Of a stretch of 62,004 nucleotides of DNA, positions 1 to 9,087 are shown piece after piece. The DNA lies in assembly GCF_009498735.1 (NCBI RefSeq), contig NZ_ML762427.1, positions 201,594 through 263,597 on the forward strand. Reading direction: 5' to 3'. Each line of letters starts with the position of its first letter. Position 1 is the first letter of the stretch. This stretch comes from Gracilibacillus oryzae (GTDB taxonomy: Bacteria > Bacillota > Bacilli > Bacillales > Amphibacillaceae). A program made the position numbers and the translations under genes. The notes under the pieces were generated by a model, which worked only from the letters and a program-made list of their open reading frames with translations, did not search any database and had not been told where the DNA came from.

Positions 1-401
1 AATGAGAATCCTTTTACTTTCTTTTTGGCCACATCCTGCAAGCGGACAATTTCGAGCACTTCTTTTATTCTTGCTTTTGGTACACCAAGGATTTTCCTTA
101 ATGCTTCGAGATTTTCATATGCAGTTAAATGAGGATAGTAAGACGGATTCTCTACTAATGATCCTACTTTCTTTAAAATATTGATTCGCTCTTTTTTTAA
201 ATCCTGCTGGAAAATATGAATCGAGCCAGATGTCGGTCTCATTAATCCTAACAGCATCCGTATCGTTGTTGTTTTTCCTGCACCATTCGGTCCTAGAAAT
301 CCGTAAATTTCCCCTTTTGGTACTTTCATCTCAATTCCTGCAACTGCTTGTTCTTTGCCAAATCGTTTCGTTAAATTATTCGTTTCAATGATATATTCCA
401 T
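1..401 (-). CDS. ABC transporter ATP-binding protein, 3' part missing
   Basis: N-terminal ~133 residues of an ABC ATPase of the bacitracin/lantibiotic-resistance (BcrA-like) group; the C-terminus lies beyond the left edge. The start is ATG at 401, preceded by AGAGGTG. Visible are Walker A GPNGAGKTTT near residue 38, a Q-loop region with ENPSYYPHLTAYENL, and the beginning of the region leading to the signature motif. Such ATPases normally pair with an ABC-2 permease encoded downstream, presumably outside the window. The two-component genes at 1029-3034 on the same strand are the likely regulators, but a terminator and a repeat array separate the two units, so it probably has its own promoter (449-478). 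The substrate (antimicrobial peptide or other) is inferred from the family only. Confidence 0.9.
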   Translation of the reverse strand, partial: MEYIIETNNLTKRFGKEQAVAGIEMKVPKGEIYGFLGPNGAGKTTTIRMLLGLMRPTSGSIHIFQQDLKKERINILKKVGSLVENPSYYPHLTAYENLEALRKILGVPKARIKEVLEIVRLQDVAKKKVKGFS

Positions 402-448
402 TATTCATCACCTCTGTTATTAATCATAGAGGTTGAAGGTTAAAACAA

Positions 449-478
449 AGTATAGAAGAAGTTTAAATTTTGTTTAAA
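449..478 (-). promoter_or_regulatory. Candidate response-regulator box and promoter of the ABC gene
   Basis: Read on the minus strand there are two exact TTTAAAC direct repeats (478-472 and 467-461) with an 11-bp period, the usual arrangement for OmpR/PhoB-type regulators. TTAAAC (477-472) lies 17 bp from TATACT (454-449), so the repeats cover the -35 region. The OmpR-family regulator at 2366-3034 is the obvious candidate binder; this is inference. Confidence 0.5.
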
Positions 479-540
479 AAAAGCATAGGACGTAACTAAT
501 TCATTTGATAGTTAAATGGAATGAAGGAATTTGTTTAATG

Positions 541-900
541 ATTCATCTTATCAACAAGTCTCTATCTGACTTTCTTTACATTTGTGCTTTATCCCCATTT
601 TATTAACAAACCTCTTCTGCACTTCCCTACTTTTGTTCCTTATCCCCATTTTATTAACAATTCTCTACCTGCACTTCCTTACTTTTGTTCTTTATCCTCA
701 TTTTTATTAACAAATCTCTTCCTGCATTTCTTCACTTTTGTTCTTTATCCCCATTTTATTAACAATTCTCTTGCTGCATTTCCTTACTTTTGAGTTTTAT
801 CCTCAGTTTATTAACAAATCCCTTCCTGTATTTCCTCACCTTTGTCCTTTATCCTCAGCTTATCAACAATTCGCTTCCTGGCATGCGATACTTTTGGGGT
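541..900. repeat. Seven-unit 52-bp tandem repeat array (array 1)
   Basis: TTAACAA or TCAACAA landmarks fall at 551, 603, 654, 707, 759, 811 and 863, giving periods of 51-53 bp. The plus strand is pyrimidine-rich; each unit has the order AACAA, CTCTTCCTGCA, TTCCTTACTTTTGT, TTATCCCCAT. Units alternate between AACAAA (603, 707, 811) and AACAAT (654, 759, 863), suggesting a 104-bp higher-order period. The array lies between the histidine kinase terminator and the ABC gene promoter. No unique spacers are present, so it is not CRISPR. Because 52 is not a multiple of three, it is unlikely to encode a repeat protein. Confidence 0.85.
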
Positions 901-951
901 TAATCCGGAACAGATGACAGTAATCTTGTTTGTTAAACCAATGATAAGGAC

Positions 952-998
952 AAAAAAGAAGGAATTGCATCCGTTTGAATGAAAATCCCTTCTTTTTA
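952..998 (-). terminator. Terminator of the RR-HK operon
   Basis: On the minus strand AAAAAGAAGG (997-988) pairs with CCTTCTTTTTT (962-952), and the second arm itself forms the U-rich tail. It lies just after the kinase stop at 1029. Confidence 0.55.
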
Positions 999-1028
999 AA
1001 CCTTTTATAATTGTTCACTTAGATGTGT

Positions 1029-2369
1029 TTACAAGTCTGTCCCAGCTTTTTGCTTCAATCGTAACAGTGTAATTACGGTTCCGCGATCTGTTGAATGGAT
1101 CCTCCACTCAAGATTCATCCCTTTTACCATCATATCTACAATAGATAATCCAATTCCAGAACCTTTTTGATCAGAAATACCTTGCATTCCTTTTCCTTTA
1201 TCCATAATAAGAATGGCATCATATTGAGCTGTCGATTCTGTTTTTACCGCCACATATTTGCCGCTGGCAGCATGGCGCAGAACGTTTTGCAAGAGGTTAT
1301 CAAGAATGCGGCCATACCAAAGCGGATCAACCAGCCACTTACTTTGTTTAAATCCACTTAAATCCACTTCTATTTCAAAGCCCTCCTTTTCAAAGACAGG
1401 GTACCATGTTGCAAGAGACTCTCGGGTATGGCGAATAACGTCAATTTCCTGAAGATCCAATTTGTATTTACTTGCCATTAATAATGTGTAAGACATCAGG
1501 TTTTCAATTAATTTATCAATATCCTCAATGGATTTCTCCATTACAGTTAAGGACTGTTTCGCAGCACTCGGTAATTCCGTTTTGGCAAACTCATAAGTAT
1601 GGGCGTTCAATTTGGTTAGAGGTGTGCGCAGATCATGCGATAAATTGGCGATCAATTCTTTTCGTAATTGTTCTTCTTCTTGTTCACGCAATCTGCTTTC
1701 CTTTAATTCCTCTACCATTCGATTAAATGAATGCTGTAATCGACCGATTTCATCTTGCTTCTTTACTTCCACATGAATCGGTAATCCATCTACATCTCTC
1801 ATTTCCATCGCTTCTTGCAGTTGCAATAACCTTTTCCTTATCCCGCGAAAGAATAAAAATGACAGGAAAATAAACAAGAATATAAAAACTATTGTACCAA
1901 TCAGCAAAATAATGCCAAATCGGTCATAGGCAATTTGAACAGGGGTTTTGAATAACTCTCTTGAAATCTCAAACACAATAAAACCGTTGGAATCATTATT
2001 TCCGGGATACGCAATGACTGTAAAAGCTGTCCATTCATTGGGAATCTCTCTGTCTGCATCTGATTGTGTCATCAAATCACCATCTTGATTAACCCAGAAC
2101 ATTGATGCATCTTCATATTTCTCTTGCCATTCCTCGAAAAGCTGCTGTACCTCTGGAACAGAAACCTCTTCTAATTGAGCAGCACTTTTATGCCACTGTT
2201 CTTCTATCACATCATAATCTGCCTCATCTGATGTATATGGCCTGTCAATACCTTGTGATAGTCCAAAAATGAAGATGGCAAGGATAAGATAAACAATTTG
2301 CACTAAAGATATTGCTAATATAATGATCAGCATATATTTTGCCAATAAGGATTGGAAGAGCTTTTTCAT
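1029..2369 (-). CDS. Sensor histidine kinase, two membrane segments, HAMP
   Basis: 446-residue orthodox kinase. Membrane segments lie at about residues 14-36 and 152-174 and enclose a ~115-residue acidic extracellular sensor region. A HAMP linker follows, then the HisKA box NLSHDLRTPLT with phospho-accepting His-245, and an HATPase domain with N-box DNLLQNVLRH and G-box GSGIGLSIV. The large extracellular loop argues against the BceS type, which has almost none. It overlaps the upstream regulator gene by 4 bp, so the two proteins are translationally coupled. The nearby ABC ATPase gene suggests sensing of an antimicrobial compound or envelope stress; the signal is unknown. Confidence 0.93.
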   Translation of the reverse strand: MKKLFQSLLAKYMLIIILAISLVQIVYLILAIFIFGLSQGIDRPYTSDEADYDVIEEQWHKSAAQLEEVSVPEVQQLFEEWQEKYEDASMFWVNQDGDLMTQSDADREIPNEWTAFTVIAYPGNNDSNGFIVFEISRELFKTPVQIAYDRFGIILLIGTIVFIFLFIFLSFLFFRGIRKRLLQLQEAMEMRDVDGLPIHVEVKKQDEIGRLQHSFNRMVEELKESRLREQEEEQLRKELIANLSHDLRTPLTKLNAHTYEFAKTELPSAAKQSLTVMEKSIEDIDKLIENLMSYTLLMASKYKLDLQEIDVIRHTRESLATWYPVFEKEGFEIEVDLSGFKQSKWLVDPLWYGRILDNLLQNVLRHAASGKYVAVKTESTAQYDAILIMDKGKGMQGISDQKGSGIGLSIVDMMVKGMNLEWRIHSTDRGTVITLLRLKQKAGTDL

Positions 2370-3034
2370 GCTTTCACCCGATACCCAATCCCGCGAATTG
2401 TTTCAATAACAGCGGGTCTCGCCGGGTTCTCTTCAATCTTTTCACGCAAATAGCGAATATGAACCATAAGTGTTTTATCCCCTTCCATAAAGGCTTCTCC
2501 CCATACACCCTCATAGAGCTGTTCCTTTGTCAGGATCTGATTCAGGTGTCTGATAAAATACTGAAACAGCTGAAATTGCTTTCCTGTCAGCAGAATTTCC
2601 TTATCTGTAATTTTATCAACAATCAGCATTGATTTGGGATCAATTTTTAAATGACCAATTTCTAAAACAGTATCATTCTTTTGATATCTTCTCAGCAGCA
2701 CTTCTACTCTTGCCGCAAGTTCTTCCGGGTGAAATGGTTTTGTCAGATAGTCATCAGCAAAACCAAGTCCTTCGATCTTATCCTCTACTGCCGTACGGGC
2801 GGAAAGCATAAGAATGGGAAGGTCCCCCGCCTCCCTTTTTATCCGCTTGCCAATTGAAAATCCATCCAAGCCCGGTAACATAATATCTATAATAGCTAGA
2901 TCAATGTTTGCTGTATACTCTTCCAGATCTTCTCCAGATTTTAGCCAAATCACTTCATAACCTCTTGCTTTCAGATAATCTGTTACCCAGCTCCCTATTT
3001 CTATTTCATCTTCTATATATAAAATCCGTACCAT
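2366..3034 (-). CDS. OmpR/PhoB-family response regulator
   Basis: 222 residues. Receiver domain with acidic pocket EDE (8-10), phospho-acceptor Asp-50 in IIDIMLPG and LTKPFHP, followed by a C-terminal winged helix (about 125-222) with VWGEAFMEGDKTLMVHIRYLREKI and the closing RGIGYRVKA typical of OmpR proteins. The ATG start has GGGG seven bases upstream. It is transcribed divergently from the germination operon and is first in a two-gene operon with the kinase. Likely targets are its own promoter and the TTTAAAC repeats at 461-478. Confidence 0.95.
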   Translation of the reverse strand: MVRILYIEDEIEIGSWVTDYLKARGYEVIWLKSGEDLEEYTANIDLAIIDIMLPGLDGFSIGKRIKREAGDLPILMLSARTAVEDKIEGLGFADDYLTKPFHPEELAARVEVLLRRYQKNDTVLEIGHLKIDPKSMLIVDKITDKEILLTGKQFQLFQYFIRHLNQILTKEQLYEGVWGEAFMEGDKTLMVHIRYLREKIEENPARPAVIETIRGIGYRVKA

Positions 3035-3226
3035 TCTGTATCCCCTATCTTAATCTTGTTTACTTTTAATTGATTCAATTGTACATTATCCAAAAAACTT
3101 TTACTATGTATCAACATTAAAGGAAATAATACGAAAAATATACATATTTTCTAGATTATTAGTAAATATTATTCCAACAAGAGAATCTTCTCGCATCTAA
3201 AAAGATGAATTACTATAGAGGAAAAA

Positions 3227-4819
3227 TTGATAATTATGAGACAAAAATTTAAAAAAACATCTAGTACTAATAAAAGAGATATCACTAATATCTCTTCAGA
3301 ATATGAAGTGAACTTATCGAATGAACTTGAATCTAACAAGAAGGAGATCTATCGCCTTTTAGGTAATAGTTCAGATTTAGTAACACGTGAATTTCAGTTA
3401 GGCAAGATTAGACCAATCAATGCAAGGATTCTTTTTTTAGATGGGTTAATTGATAAGGAATTCATTCAAAATTATCTTTTGAATCCATTGATTAATGATC
3501 TAAGAGAATCGAAATCAGACGAAAAAGTACTAGATGTCCAGGAATTATACCAATTTATTAAGGACTTCACCATTACGACCGCTGAATTAGCAGAAATCAA
3601 AAATTTCAAAGGTTTACTGGAACATTTATTAGCCGGTGACACGATATTACTGATTGATGGGATTGCCAAAGGATTTGCTGTAGGGGCTAGGGGAGCAAAG
3701 GAACGTGGAGTGGAGGAACCAACAACACAAAAAGTTGTCCGTGGTCCCAAAGATTCATTTACAGAAACAATTAGTGTAAACATTGCATTAATTAGAAAGA
3801 GAATTAAAGACCCTAATTTATGGTTGGAGTCATTTGCTTATGGAAGAAAAACAAAGACAAAAGTAACGATTGCGTATATTCATGGTATTGTTAATCCAAG
3901 AATAGTTGATGAGGTAAAAGCCAGATTAGCTAAAATCGATATAGATGGGATCTTAGAGAGTGGATACATAGAGGAACTCATTGAAGATGAAACATACACC
4001 CCTTTTCCAACGATGTTTAATACAGAAAGACCTGATGCTGTCAGTGCAGCATTGTTAGAGGGGAAAGTAGCTATTTTAGTTGATGGTACTCCATTTGTTT
4101 TATTGGTCCCAGCACTTTTTGTCGATTTCTTTCAAGCAAGTGAAGATTATTATCAAAGAAGTGATATTTCCAGCTTAATTAGACTTTTACGCTATATTGC
4201 ATTTTTCTTAGCATTATTAACGCCGTCTGTATATATTGCTTTAACAACATTTCATCAGGAAATGATACCGACAACCCTGCTCGTCAGCTTAGCAGCACAG
4301 AGGGAAGGAATTCCATTTCCCGCATTTGTCGAGGCCCTTCTAATGGAGATCACCTTTGAATTATTAAGAGAAGCCGGGATCCGATTACCCACTCCGATTG
4401 GTTCAGCTATTTCTATTGTTGGAGCACTTGTTTTAGGACAAGCTGCGGTAGATGCAGGGATCGTGTCTGCAACAATGGTTATTGTAGTCTCATTAACTGC
4501 AATCAGCAGCTTTATCTTTCCTAGTTATAGCTTAGCCATCAGTGTCAGGATGCTGCGCTTTCCTTTTATGGTAATGGCAGCAACATTCGGCTTGTTCGGG
4601 ATATTTATTGGATTAATCATATTAACATTACATCTAACTAGTTTACGCTCTTTTGGAATTCCCTATCTATCACCATTCGCACCTTTTATTGCTGAAGATC
4701 AAAGAGATGCCGTTTTCCGCGCACCTAGGTGGGCACAAAAGAAAAGACCAAGACTTATTAACCAACGCAACACGAGACGGGAAAATGCTGGACAGCCACA
4801 GCCTGACAGAAAAGGATAA
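3227..4819 (+). CDS. Spore germinant receptor subunit A (GerA/GerKA family)
   Basis: 530 residues, the normal length for the GerAA family. The N-terminal soluble region (about 1-290) contains SSDLVTREFQLG and later KTKVTIAYIHGIVNPRIVDEVKARL, which are family hallmarks. Four or five membrane segments follow between residues 300 and 480, including the ALTTFHQEMIPTTLL stretch and GSAISIVGALVLGQAAVDAGIVSA-like sequence. A TTG start at 3227 has AGAGG five bases upstream; the in-frame ATG at 3236 is 14 bases away and less likely. The protein sits in the spore inner membrane and takes part in nutrient sensing and ion release. Gene order A-C-D-B resembles gerK operons. The germinant cannot be read from sequence. 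Confidence 0.95.
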   Translation: MIIMRQKFKKTSSTNKRDITNISSEYEVNLSNELESNKKEIYRLLGNSSDLVTREFQLGKIRPINARILFLDGLIDKEFIQNYLLNPLINDLRESKSDEKVLDVQELYQFIKDFTITTAELAEIKNFKGLLEHLLAGDTILLIDGIAKGFAVGARGAKERGVEEPTTQKVVRGPKDSFTETISVNIALIRKRIKDPNLWLESFAYGRKTKTKVTIAYIHGIVNPRIVDEVKARLAKIDIDGILESGYIEELIEDETYTPFPTMFNTERPDAVSAALLEGKVAILVDGTPFVLLVPALFVDFFQASEDYYQRSDISSLIRLLRYIAFFLALLTPSVYIALTTFHQEMIPTTLLVSLAAQREGIPFPAFVEALLMEITFELLREAGIRLPTPIGSAISIVGALVLGQAAVDAGIVSATMVIVVSLTAISSFIFPSYSLAISVRMLRFPFMVMAATFGLFGIFIGLIILTLHLTSLRSFGIPYLSPFAPFIAEDQRDAVFRAPRWAQKKRPRLINQRNTRRENAGQPQPDRKG

Positions 4820-4834
4820 AAGAGGGATGGCATC

Positions 4835-6049
4835 ATGAAAATTATACTCAGACTTTTTATCTCGTTAATTATTTGCCTTAGTTTAAGTGGTTGCTGGAGT
4901 GCGAAAGAGTTAACCGATATTACATTAGCAACAGCACTCGCTATTGATAAAGATGAAAATAATGAATATAAAGTAACCATACAAGTAGTAAATCCCAGTG
5001 AAGTTGCCGGGGACCAGATTTCATCCAGGTCTAGTGTGGCAACCTATTCAGCTACTGGCAGAACCATGTTTGAAGCAGTTAGAAAAATTACGAAAATATC
5101 TCCAAGAAAAGTGCATCTTAGCCATCTTCAAATCCTTGTATATGGAGAGGAATTCGCACGAGAAGGAATTGGTGAGACATTAGATTTCTTAATAAGAGAT
5201 CATGGATTTCGTACCGATTTCACAATAGCCATCGCCAAAGGCTTAACTGCAGAGGATTTAGTTAGCGTCTTAACACCTTTAGAAAAAATACCGGCACAGA
5301 AAATCGCCTCAAGCATCGAATCCTCCCAGGACAATTGGGCACCTTCTAAAGAAGTGTTATTAAATGAACTGATAGAATCAGTGTCCTCAGAAGGAAAAGA
5401 TGCTATTCTGACTGGCATATATGTTCAAGGAGATCCTGATGAAGGAAAGAGTATGCAAAATGTGGAAAGTGCAGACGCTCCTGCTAAAGTTCGCCTAGAT
5501 GCGATAGGTGTTTTTAGTGGCGATAAATTATTAGGCTGGTTAAACGAAGATCAGAGTAAAGGATTTAATTATATTACAAATAATATTAGCAGTACGGTAG
5601 GGTGGGTTAACTGCGGGGACGGTGACAGGACAATAACACTAGAAGTTATCAACAGTGAAACGAAAATAAAAGGATCGATCAAAAATGGGAAACCTGAAAT
5701 AAACCTGGATCTTAACATAGCAGTAAATGTGGCTGACGTTGAATGCTCGATAGACTTAACCAATACAGAAGAACGGAATGAGGTTGAAAAAAAACTCGAA
5801 CAAAAAACGGTGGACCTAATTAATGATAGTGTTAGTGCAGCTAAGGAATATGAGAGTGATATATTCGGATTTGGCGCCGCTATTCGCCGTTCCGATCCAC
5901 AAGAATGGAAAAATGTAAAAGATAATTGGGCAACATTGTTTCCAGAAACAGATGTAAAAGCAAATGTCACAGTACAAATTGAACAGTCGGGGATGATTAC
6001 TACACCAATCTATAATGACATAAAGAAAAAAACAAAAGAAGGGAATTAA
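4835..6049 (+). CDS. Spore germinant receptor subunit C, lipoprotein (Ger(x)C family)
   Basis: 404 residues. The N-terminal signal peptide ends in lipobox LSGC (Cys-20), giving the mature start CWSAKELTD; the CW and ELTDI motif is characteristic of GerAC/GerKC proteins. ISPRKVHLSHLQILVYGEEFAREG and the C-terminal KNVKDNWATLFPETDV are also family features. It is anchored on the outer face of the spore inner membrane, where it is required with A and B for receptor function; lipidation depends on Lgt. The start ATG follows AGAGGG. It is 15 bp after subunit A and 1 bp before the small D-like gene, so one operon. Confidence 0.95.
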   Translation: MKIILRLFISLIICLSLSGCWSAKELTDITLATALAIDKDENNEYKVTIQVVNPSEVAGDQISSRSSVATYSATGRTMFEAVRKITKISPRKVHLSHLQILVYGEEFAREGIGETLDFLIRDHGFRTDFTIAIAKGLTAEDLVSVLTPLEKIPAQKIASSIESSQDNWAPSKEVLLNELIESVSSEGKDAILTGIYVQGDPDEGKSMQNVESADAPAKVRLDAIGVFSGDKLLGWLNEDQSKGFNYITNNISSTVGWVNCGDGDRTITLEVINSETKIKGSIKNGKPEINLDLNIAVNVADVECSIDLTNTEERNEVEKKLEQKTVDLINDSVSAAKEYESDIFGFGAAIRRSDPQEWKNVKDNWATLFPETDVKANVTVQIEQSGMITTPIYNDIKKKTKEGN

Positions 6050-6050
6050 T

Positions 6051-6299
6051 ATGCTGAACGCTATATTATTTTGGTCAATAAGCTCTATCTTTTTCTATAA
6101 AGAAGGGAAGAGATTATGGAAATTAAAAGCAAAGAAAGATATGATTATATTCACCATTTTCATGTGTTTTGCTGTCACAATCATAACCTTGCATCTATTT
6201 GGAGTTCAATTCCCTTATTTAATTCATGTTTTAGATTTTATTACAAAGCCGATCTCAGAGCCATTAAGACAATGGTTGAATAGCTTCCATCATACCTAA
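6051..6299 (+). CDS. Small membrane protein of germinant receptor operon (D-subunit-like)
   Basis: 82 residues with two hydrophobic segments (about 4-18 and 31-52). It is preceded by AAGGGA seven bases before the ATG and starts immediately after the C-subunit stop. Small two-membrane-segment D proteins are encoded in some Bacillus ger operons (for example GerUD/GerKD types) and modulate receptor function. Position and size support that role here; direct homology cannot be proven by eye. Co-transcription with A, C and B is very likely because spacing is minimal. Confidence 0.75.
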   Translation: MLNAILFWSISSIFFYKEGKRLWKLKAKKDMIIFTIFMCFAVTIITLHLFGVQFPYLIHVLDFITKPISEPLRQWLNSFHHT

Positions 6300-6362
6300 T
6301 TCATAAAGCTATTCAAGATATCCCTTCATTTTTATAGTCCTTATTGAGGAGGAAATTCAGTG

Positions 6363-7454
6363 ATGGAAAAGATTGATGGTAAGCAATTTACCATACTAGT
6401 TATCATGAATACACTTGGGGCATCCATAATATTCATTCCTTCAATCGCTACTGGCTTTGGTAAGGAAAACGGTTGGCTGACTGTCCTCTTTTCCATTGCG
6501 TTTGGAATGTTGATTGTCTCTATGTATAGTGTGATTATTAAACAACAAGCAGAAAGGGATATTTTCTGTTTTATTGAAGACACTTTCGGCAAATGGTTCG
6601 GAGTTATTATCATTATCTTATTCAACGGTTACCTCTTCACAAATGCATCCGCCAATTTATGGGCAATTGGTGATTTTATGTCATTGCAAATTTTAATGGG
6701 TACACCTGAACAAGCAATTGAACTAATCATTATCGGTACAGCTCTAATCGCAATCAGACACGGTATTGAGGTGATTGGCCGTACCGCTGAGGTATTCTTC
6801 CCTTTTACGATGCTGTCTACATCGCTTTTAACATTACTTGTTATGGAAGAAGCAAATTGGCAAAATATCCAGCCTGTTTTTCAACTAAATCGATTGGATA
6901 CATTTGTTGGCACAATACCAATTATTGTTATCACTTTTTTGGAATTATTTATTCTTCTCGGCATTACACATAAAGTAAATCGTCCAAAAAGTGCCCAGAA
7001 AGGTTTACTCTTAGGCGGGTTTATTAGTGGAATGCTGCTCCTGGTCATTACTACTGCTTGTATTGTTGTGTTAGGTTTAAAAGCGACAACACATTATACT
7101 TATCCCATATACGCTTTAGGGCAAAGGATAAGTTTATTCAATTTTCTTGAACGGGTTGAGATCCTTGTTGCATTTATTTGGTTTTTCACTATTTTCTTTA
7201 AGATTAGTATCACCTTTTACATCTTATCAAACGGTATGAGTTATTTACTGAAATTAAAAAATCATAAAACATTATCTATTCCATTAGCATTGCTTTTATT
7301 TCTAGGTTCCGCCATTCTGATTCCTACCACATTTAATGTATTTACCTTTATCTATGGTCCCTATCTTGTCTTTTCGGTTCTATTCACTATCATTTTACCA
7401 ATCTGTATTTTGTTAATTAATTCGGTGAAAAGCAAACAGCAAAAAGGGTCATAA
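6363..7454 (+). CDS. Spore germinant receptor subunit B, APC-type permease (GerAB family)
   Basis: About 363 residues with ten hydrophobic segments and GerB-family features: the opening DGKQFTILVIMNTLGASIIFIP, GKWFGVIII and a helix with FFPFTMLS. GerB subunits belong to the amino acid-polyamine-organocation superfamily and form the ligand-binding or channel part of the receptor. GAGGAGG at 6346-6352 supports either GTG at 6360 or ATG at 6363; the ATG has a 10-base spacing and was chosen. It is the last gene of the operon, 63 bp after the D-like gene. A hairpin at 7465-7491 follows. Confidence 0.95.
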   Translation: MEKIDGKQFTILVIMNTLGASIIFIPSIATGFGKENGWLTVLFSIAFGMLIVSMYSVIIKQQAERDIFCFIEDTFGKWFGVIIIILFNGYLFTNASANLWAIGDFMSLQILMGTPEQAIELIIIGTALIAIRHGIEVIGRTAEVFFPFTMLSTSLLTLLVMEEANWQNIQPVFQLNRLDTFVGTIPIIVITFLELFILLGITHKVNRPKSAQKGLLLGGFISGMLLLVITTACIVVLGLKATTHYTYPIYALGQRISLFNFLERVEILVAFIWFFTIFFKISITFYILSNGMSYLLKLKNHKTLSIPLALLLFLGSAILIPTTFNVFTFIYGPYLVFSVLFTIILPICILLINSVKSKQQKGS

Positions 7455-7464
7455 GCATGGTAAA

Positions 7465-7491
7465 TACCCGCTAGAGAAAGCTCTGCGGGTA
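7465..7491. terminator. Hairpin between convergent genes
   Basis: TACCCGC (7465-7471) pairs with GCGGGTA (7485-7491), with an inner AGAG/CTCT stem. It lies between the stops of the germination operon and the sugar porter. There is no clear U-tract on either side, so termination strength is uncertain. Confidence 0.5.
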
Positions 7492-7509
7492 CTTAGAAGA
7501 TGTCAACTA

Positions 7510-8916
7510 CTATGCCATTTTTCCGTATGTTTTCTCTTTCTTTTTCTCAGCTTTAGAATTCCAGATCTCTCCGATTTCTTCTAGCGATTTATTCTTCGTT
7601 TCCGGCACAATCGTCATAACAAAGATAAAGCAGATAACGTTAATAACCGCAAACATCCAGAATGTAAAGGCACTGCCCATATTATTAATTAATACTGGTG
7701 TAAACTGTCCAATTGCCCAGTTTGCTCCCCATAAGAAGATAGTCGCAATTCCTACCGCTTTTGCGCGCAGGTGATTCGGAAAAATCTCCGGAATCATAAT
7801 CCACGGAATTGGTCCCATTGAAATACAGAAGGAAGCAGTAAAACCAGCAATAAACATAATTAAAAGTACACCTGAGTTTTCAGGAGAAAAATAAAATACA
7901 CTGCCGATTAACAGCATAAATACTGCCATTAAACTTGAACCGATAGCCATCAATTTCTTTCTTCCTAATTTATCAATAAGCAGAATCGCTACAATTGTAA
8001 AAGCTACTTGAACACTTCCAATAATGCTTGTTGCAAGAAACTCTGTATTATTCTCAAATCCTACACTTCGAAAAATATCCGGACCATAATATGTGACCGC
8101 ATTCATTCCGATCACCTGATTAAATAATGCAAGAAAAATACCTACACCCATTGCCATTCGTAATCCTGGCTTTAATAATTCTTTCGCTGAACTGCTCTGT
8201 TCCACTTTAATGGAAGCTTTGATCTCCTGCTCTTCTTTTTTCGCAATTTCTTCTCCATTAATACGCTTCAAAATCTGATAAGCTTCTTCATCTTTCCCTT
8301 TTTGAATCAGATATCTGGGACTCTCAGGAATAAAGAATAAGAGCACTAAGAAAATGATTCCCGGAATCGTACCATAACCTAACATCCAGCGCCAGCCAAT
8401 TTCGAGCCCCCAATCATACGTACCGCTATTCGCCACACCATAATTAATATAGAATGTTGCACAAATACCAAGTATTGTGAATAGTTGATACATCGAGCCT
8501 AAACGGCCGCGAATCGCAGGTGGTGCACACTCACTGATATACGTAACAGATAATGCAGAAGCAAAACCAATTCCAAAACCACCTAGAATTCTAGCAAGAA
8601 CTAATGTTGTTATATCAATCGCAAATGCTGAACCCAATGCAGAAATGATAAAAAATACTGCGGATAACATTAATATATTTTTCCGACCGAACCTGTCACT
8701 CAAGTAACCAGACAATGCCACACCGATGACCCCGCCAATCATAACACAAGATATTACCCAGCCTTCCATTGCCGGACTTAGATTATATAAATCTTGCAAA
8801 TAACCAATAGCTCCTGATATAACTGCTGTATCAAAACCATATAATAAACCTGCCATCCCAGCAGCTGCTGCGATTAAGATGACATACCATAAAGAGTGTT
8901 TCTTTGCCATATTCAT
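7510..8916 (-). CDS. MFS sugar porter (proton/sugar symporter)
   Basis: 468 residues with 12 predicted membrane helices and sugar-porter signatures: YGFDTAVISGAI in helix 1, DRFGRKN in loop 2-3, ESPRYLI between helices 6 and 7, DKLGRKK in loop 8-9, and VPETKNKSLEEI at the C-terminus. It resembles the XylT/AraE/CsbC group (xylose, arabinose or related sugar uptake in Gram-positives); the sugar cannot be chosen from sequence. The start may be ATG 8916 or ATG 8910, both after AAAGGTGAGGG. The sugar-sensing operon directly upstream (9276-13247) is the likely regulator, and an inverted repeat at 9018-9047 lies upstream of this gene. Confidence 0.93.
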   Translation of the reverse strand: MNMAKKHSLWYVILIAAAAGMAGLLYGFDTAVISGAIGYLQDLYNLSPAMEGWVISCVMIGGVIGVALSGYLSDRFGRKNILMLSAVFFIISALGSAFAIDITTLVLARILGGFGIGFASALSVTYISECAPPAIRGRLGSMYQLFTILGICATFYINYGVANSGTYDWGLEIGWRWMLGYGTIPGIIFLVLLFFIPESPRYLIQKGKDEEAYQILKRINGEEIAKKEEQEIKASIKVEQSSSAKELLKPGLRMAMGVGIFLALFNQVIGMNAVTYYGPDIFRSVGFENNTEFLATSIIGSVQVAFTIVAILLIDKLGRKKLMAIGSSLMAVFMLLIGSVFYFSPENSGVLLIMFIAGFTASFCISMGPIPWIMIPEIFPNHLRAKAVGIATIFLWGANWAIGQFTPVLINNMGSAFTFWMFAVINVICFIFVMTIVPETKNKSLEEIGEIWNSKAEKKKEKTYGKMA

Positions 8917-9017
8917 CCCTCACCTTTAGATTTTTTGATATCGCTTTCTTTTTAACTTTCAATATAAAGCAACTAATCAGCTTGTCGCTTGTATTTAATT
9001 TACCATGTATGCTCTTA

Positions 9018-9047
9018 CAAAATAGCGCATTCATCTTCACTATTTTG
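9018..9047 (-). promoter_or_regulatory. Inverted repeat upstream of sugar porter, candidate YesN operator
   Basis: CAAAATAG (9018-9025) and CTATTTTG (9040-9047) form a perfect 8-bp dyad with a 14-bp centre, about 100 bp upstream of the porter start. It is the only clear dyad in the non-repeat part of 8917-9065. Binding by the AraC-type regulator at 9276-10829 is inferred from position. Confidence 0.4.
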
Positions 9048-9087
9048 CTAAATACTAGACTTTTTTGTTCTGCAGATGTCCAGTAAG

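Noticed and set aside
541-900. Possible CRISPR array
   Set aside because: The whole 52-bp unit is conserved with gradual divergence; there are no constant repeats separated by unique spacers and no cas genes.
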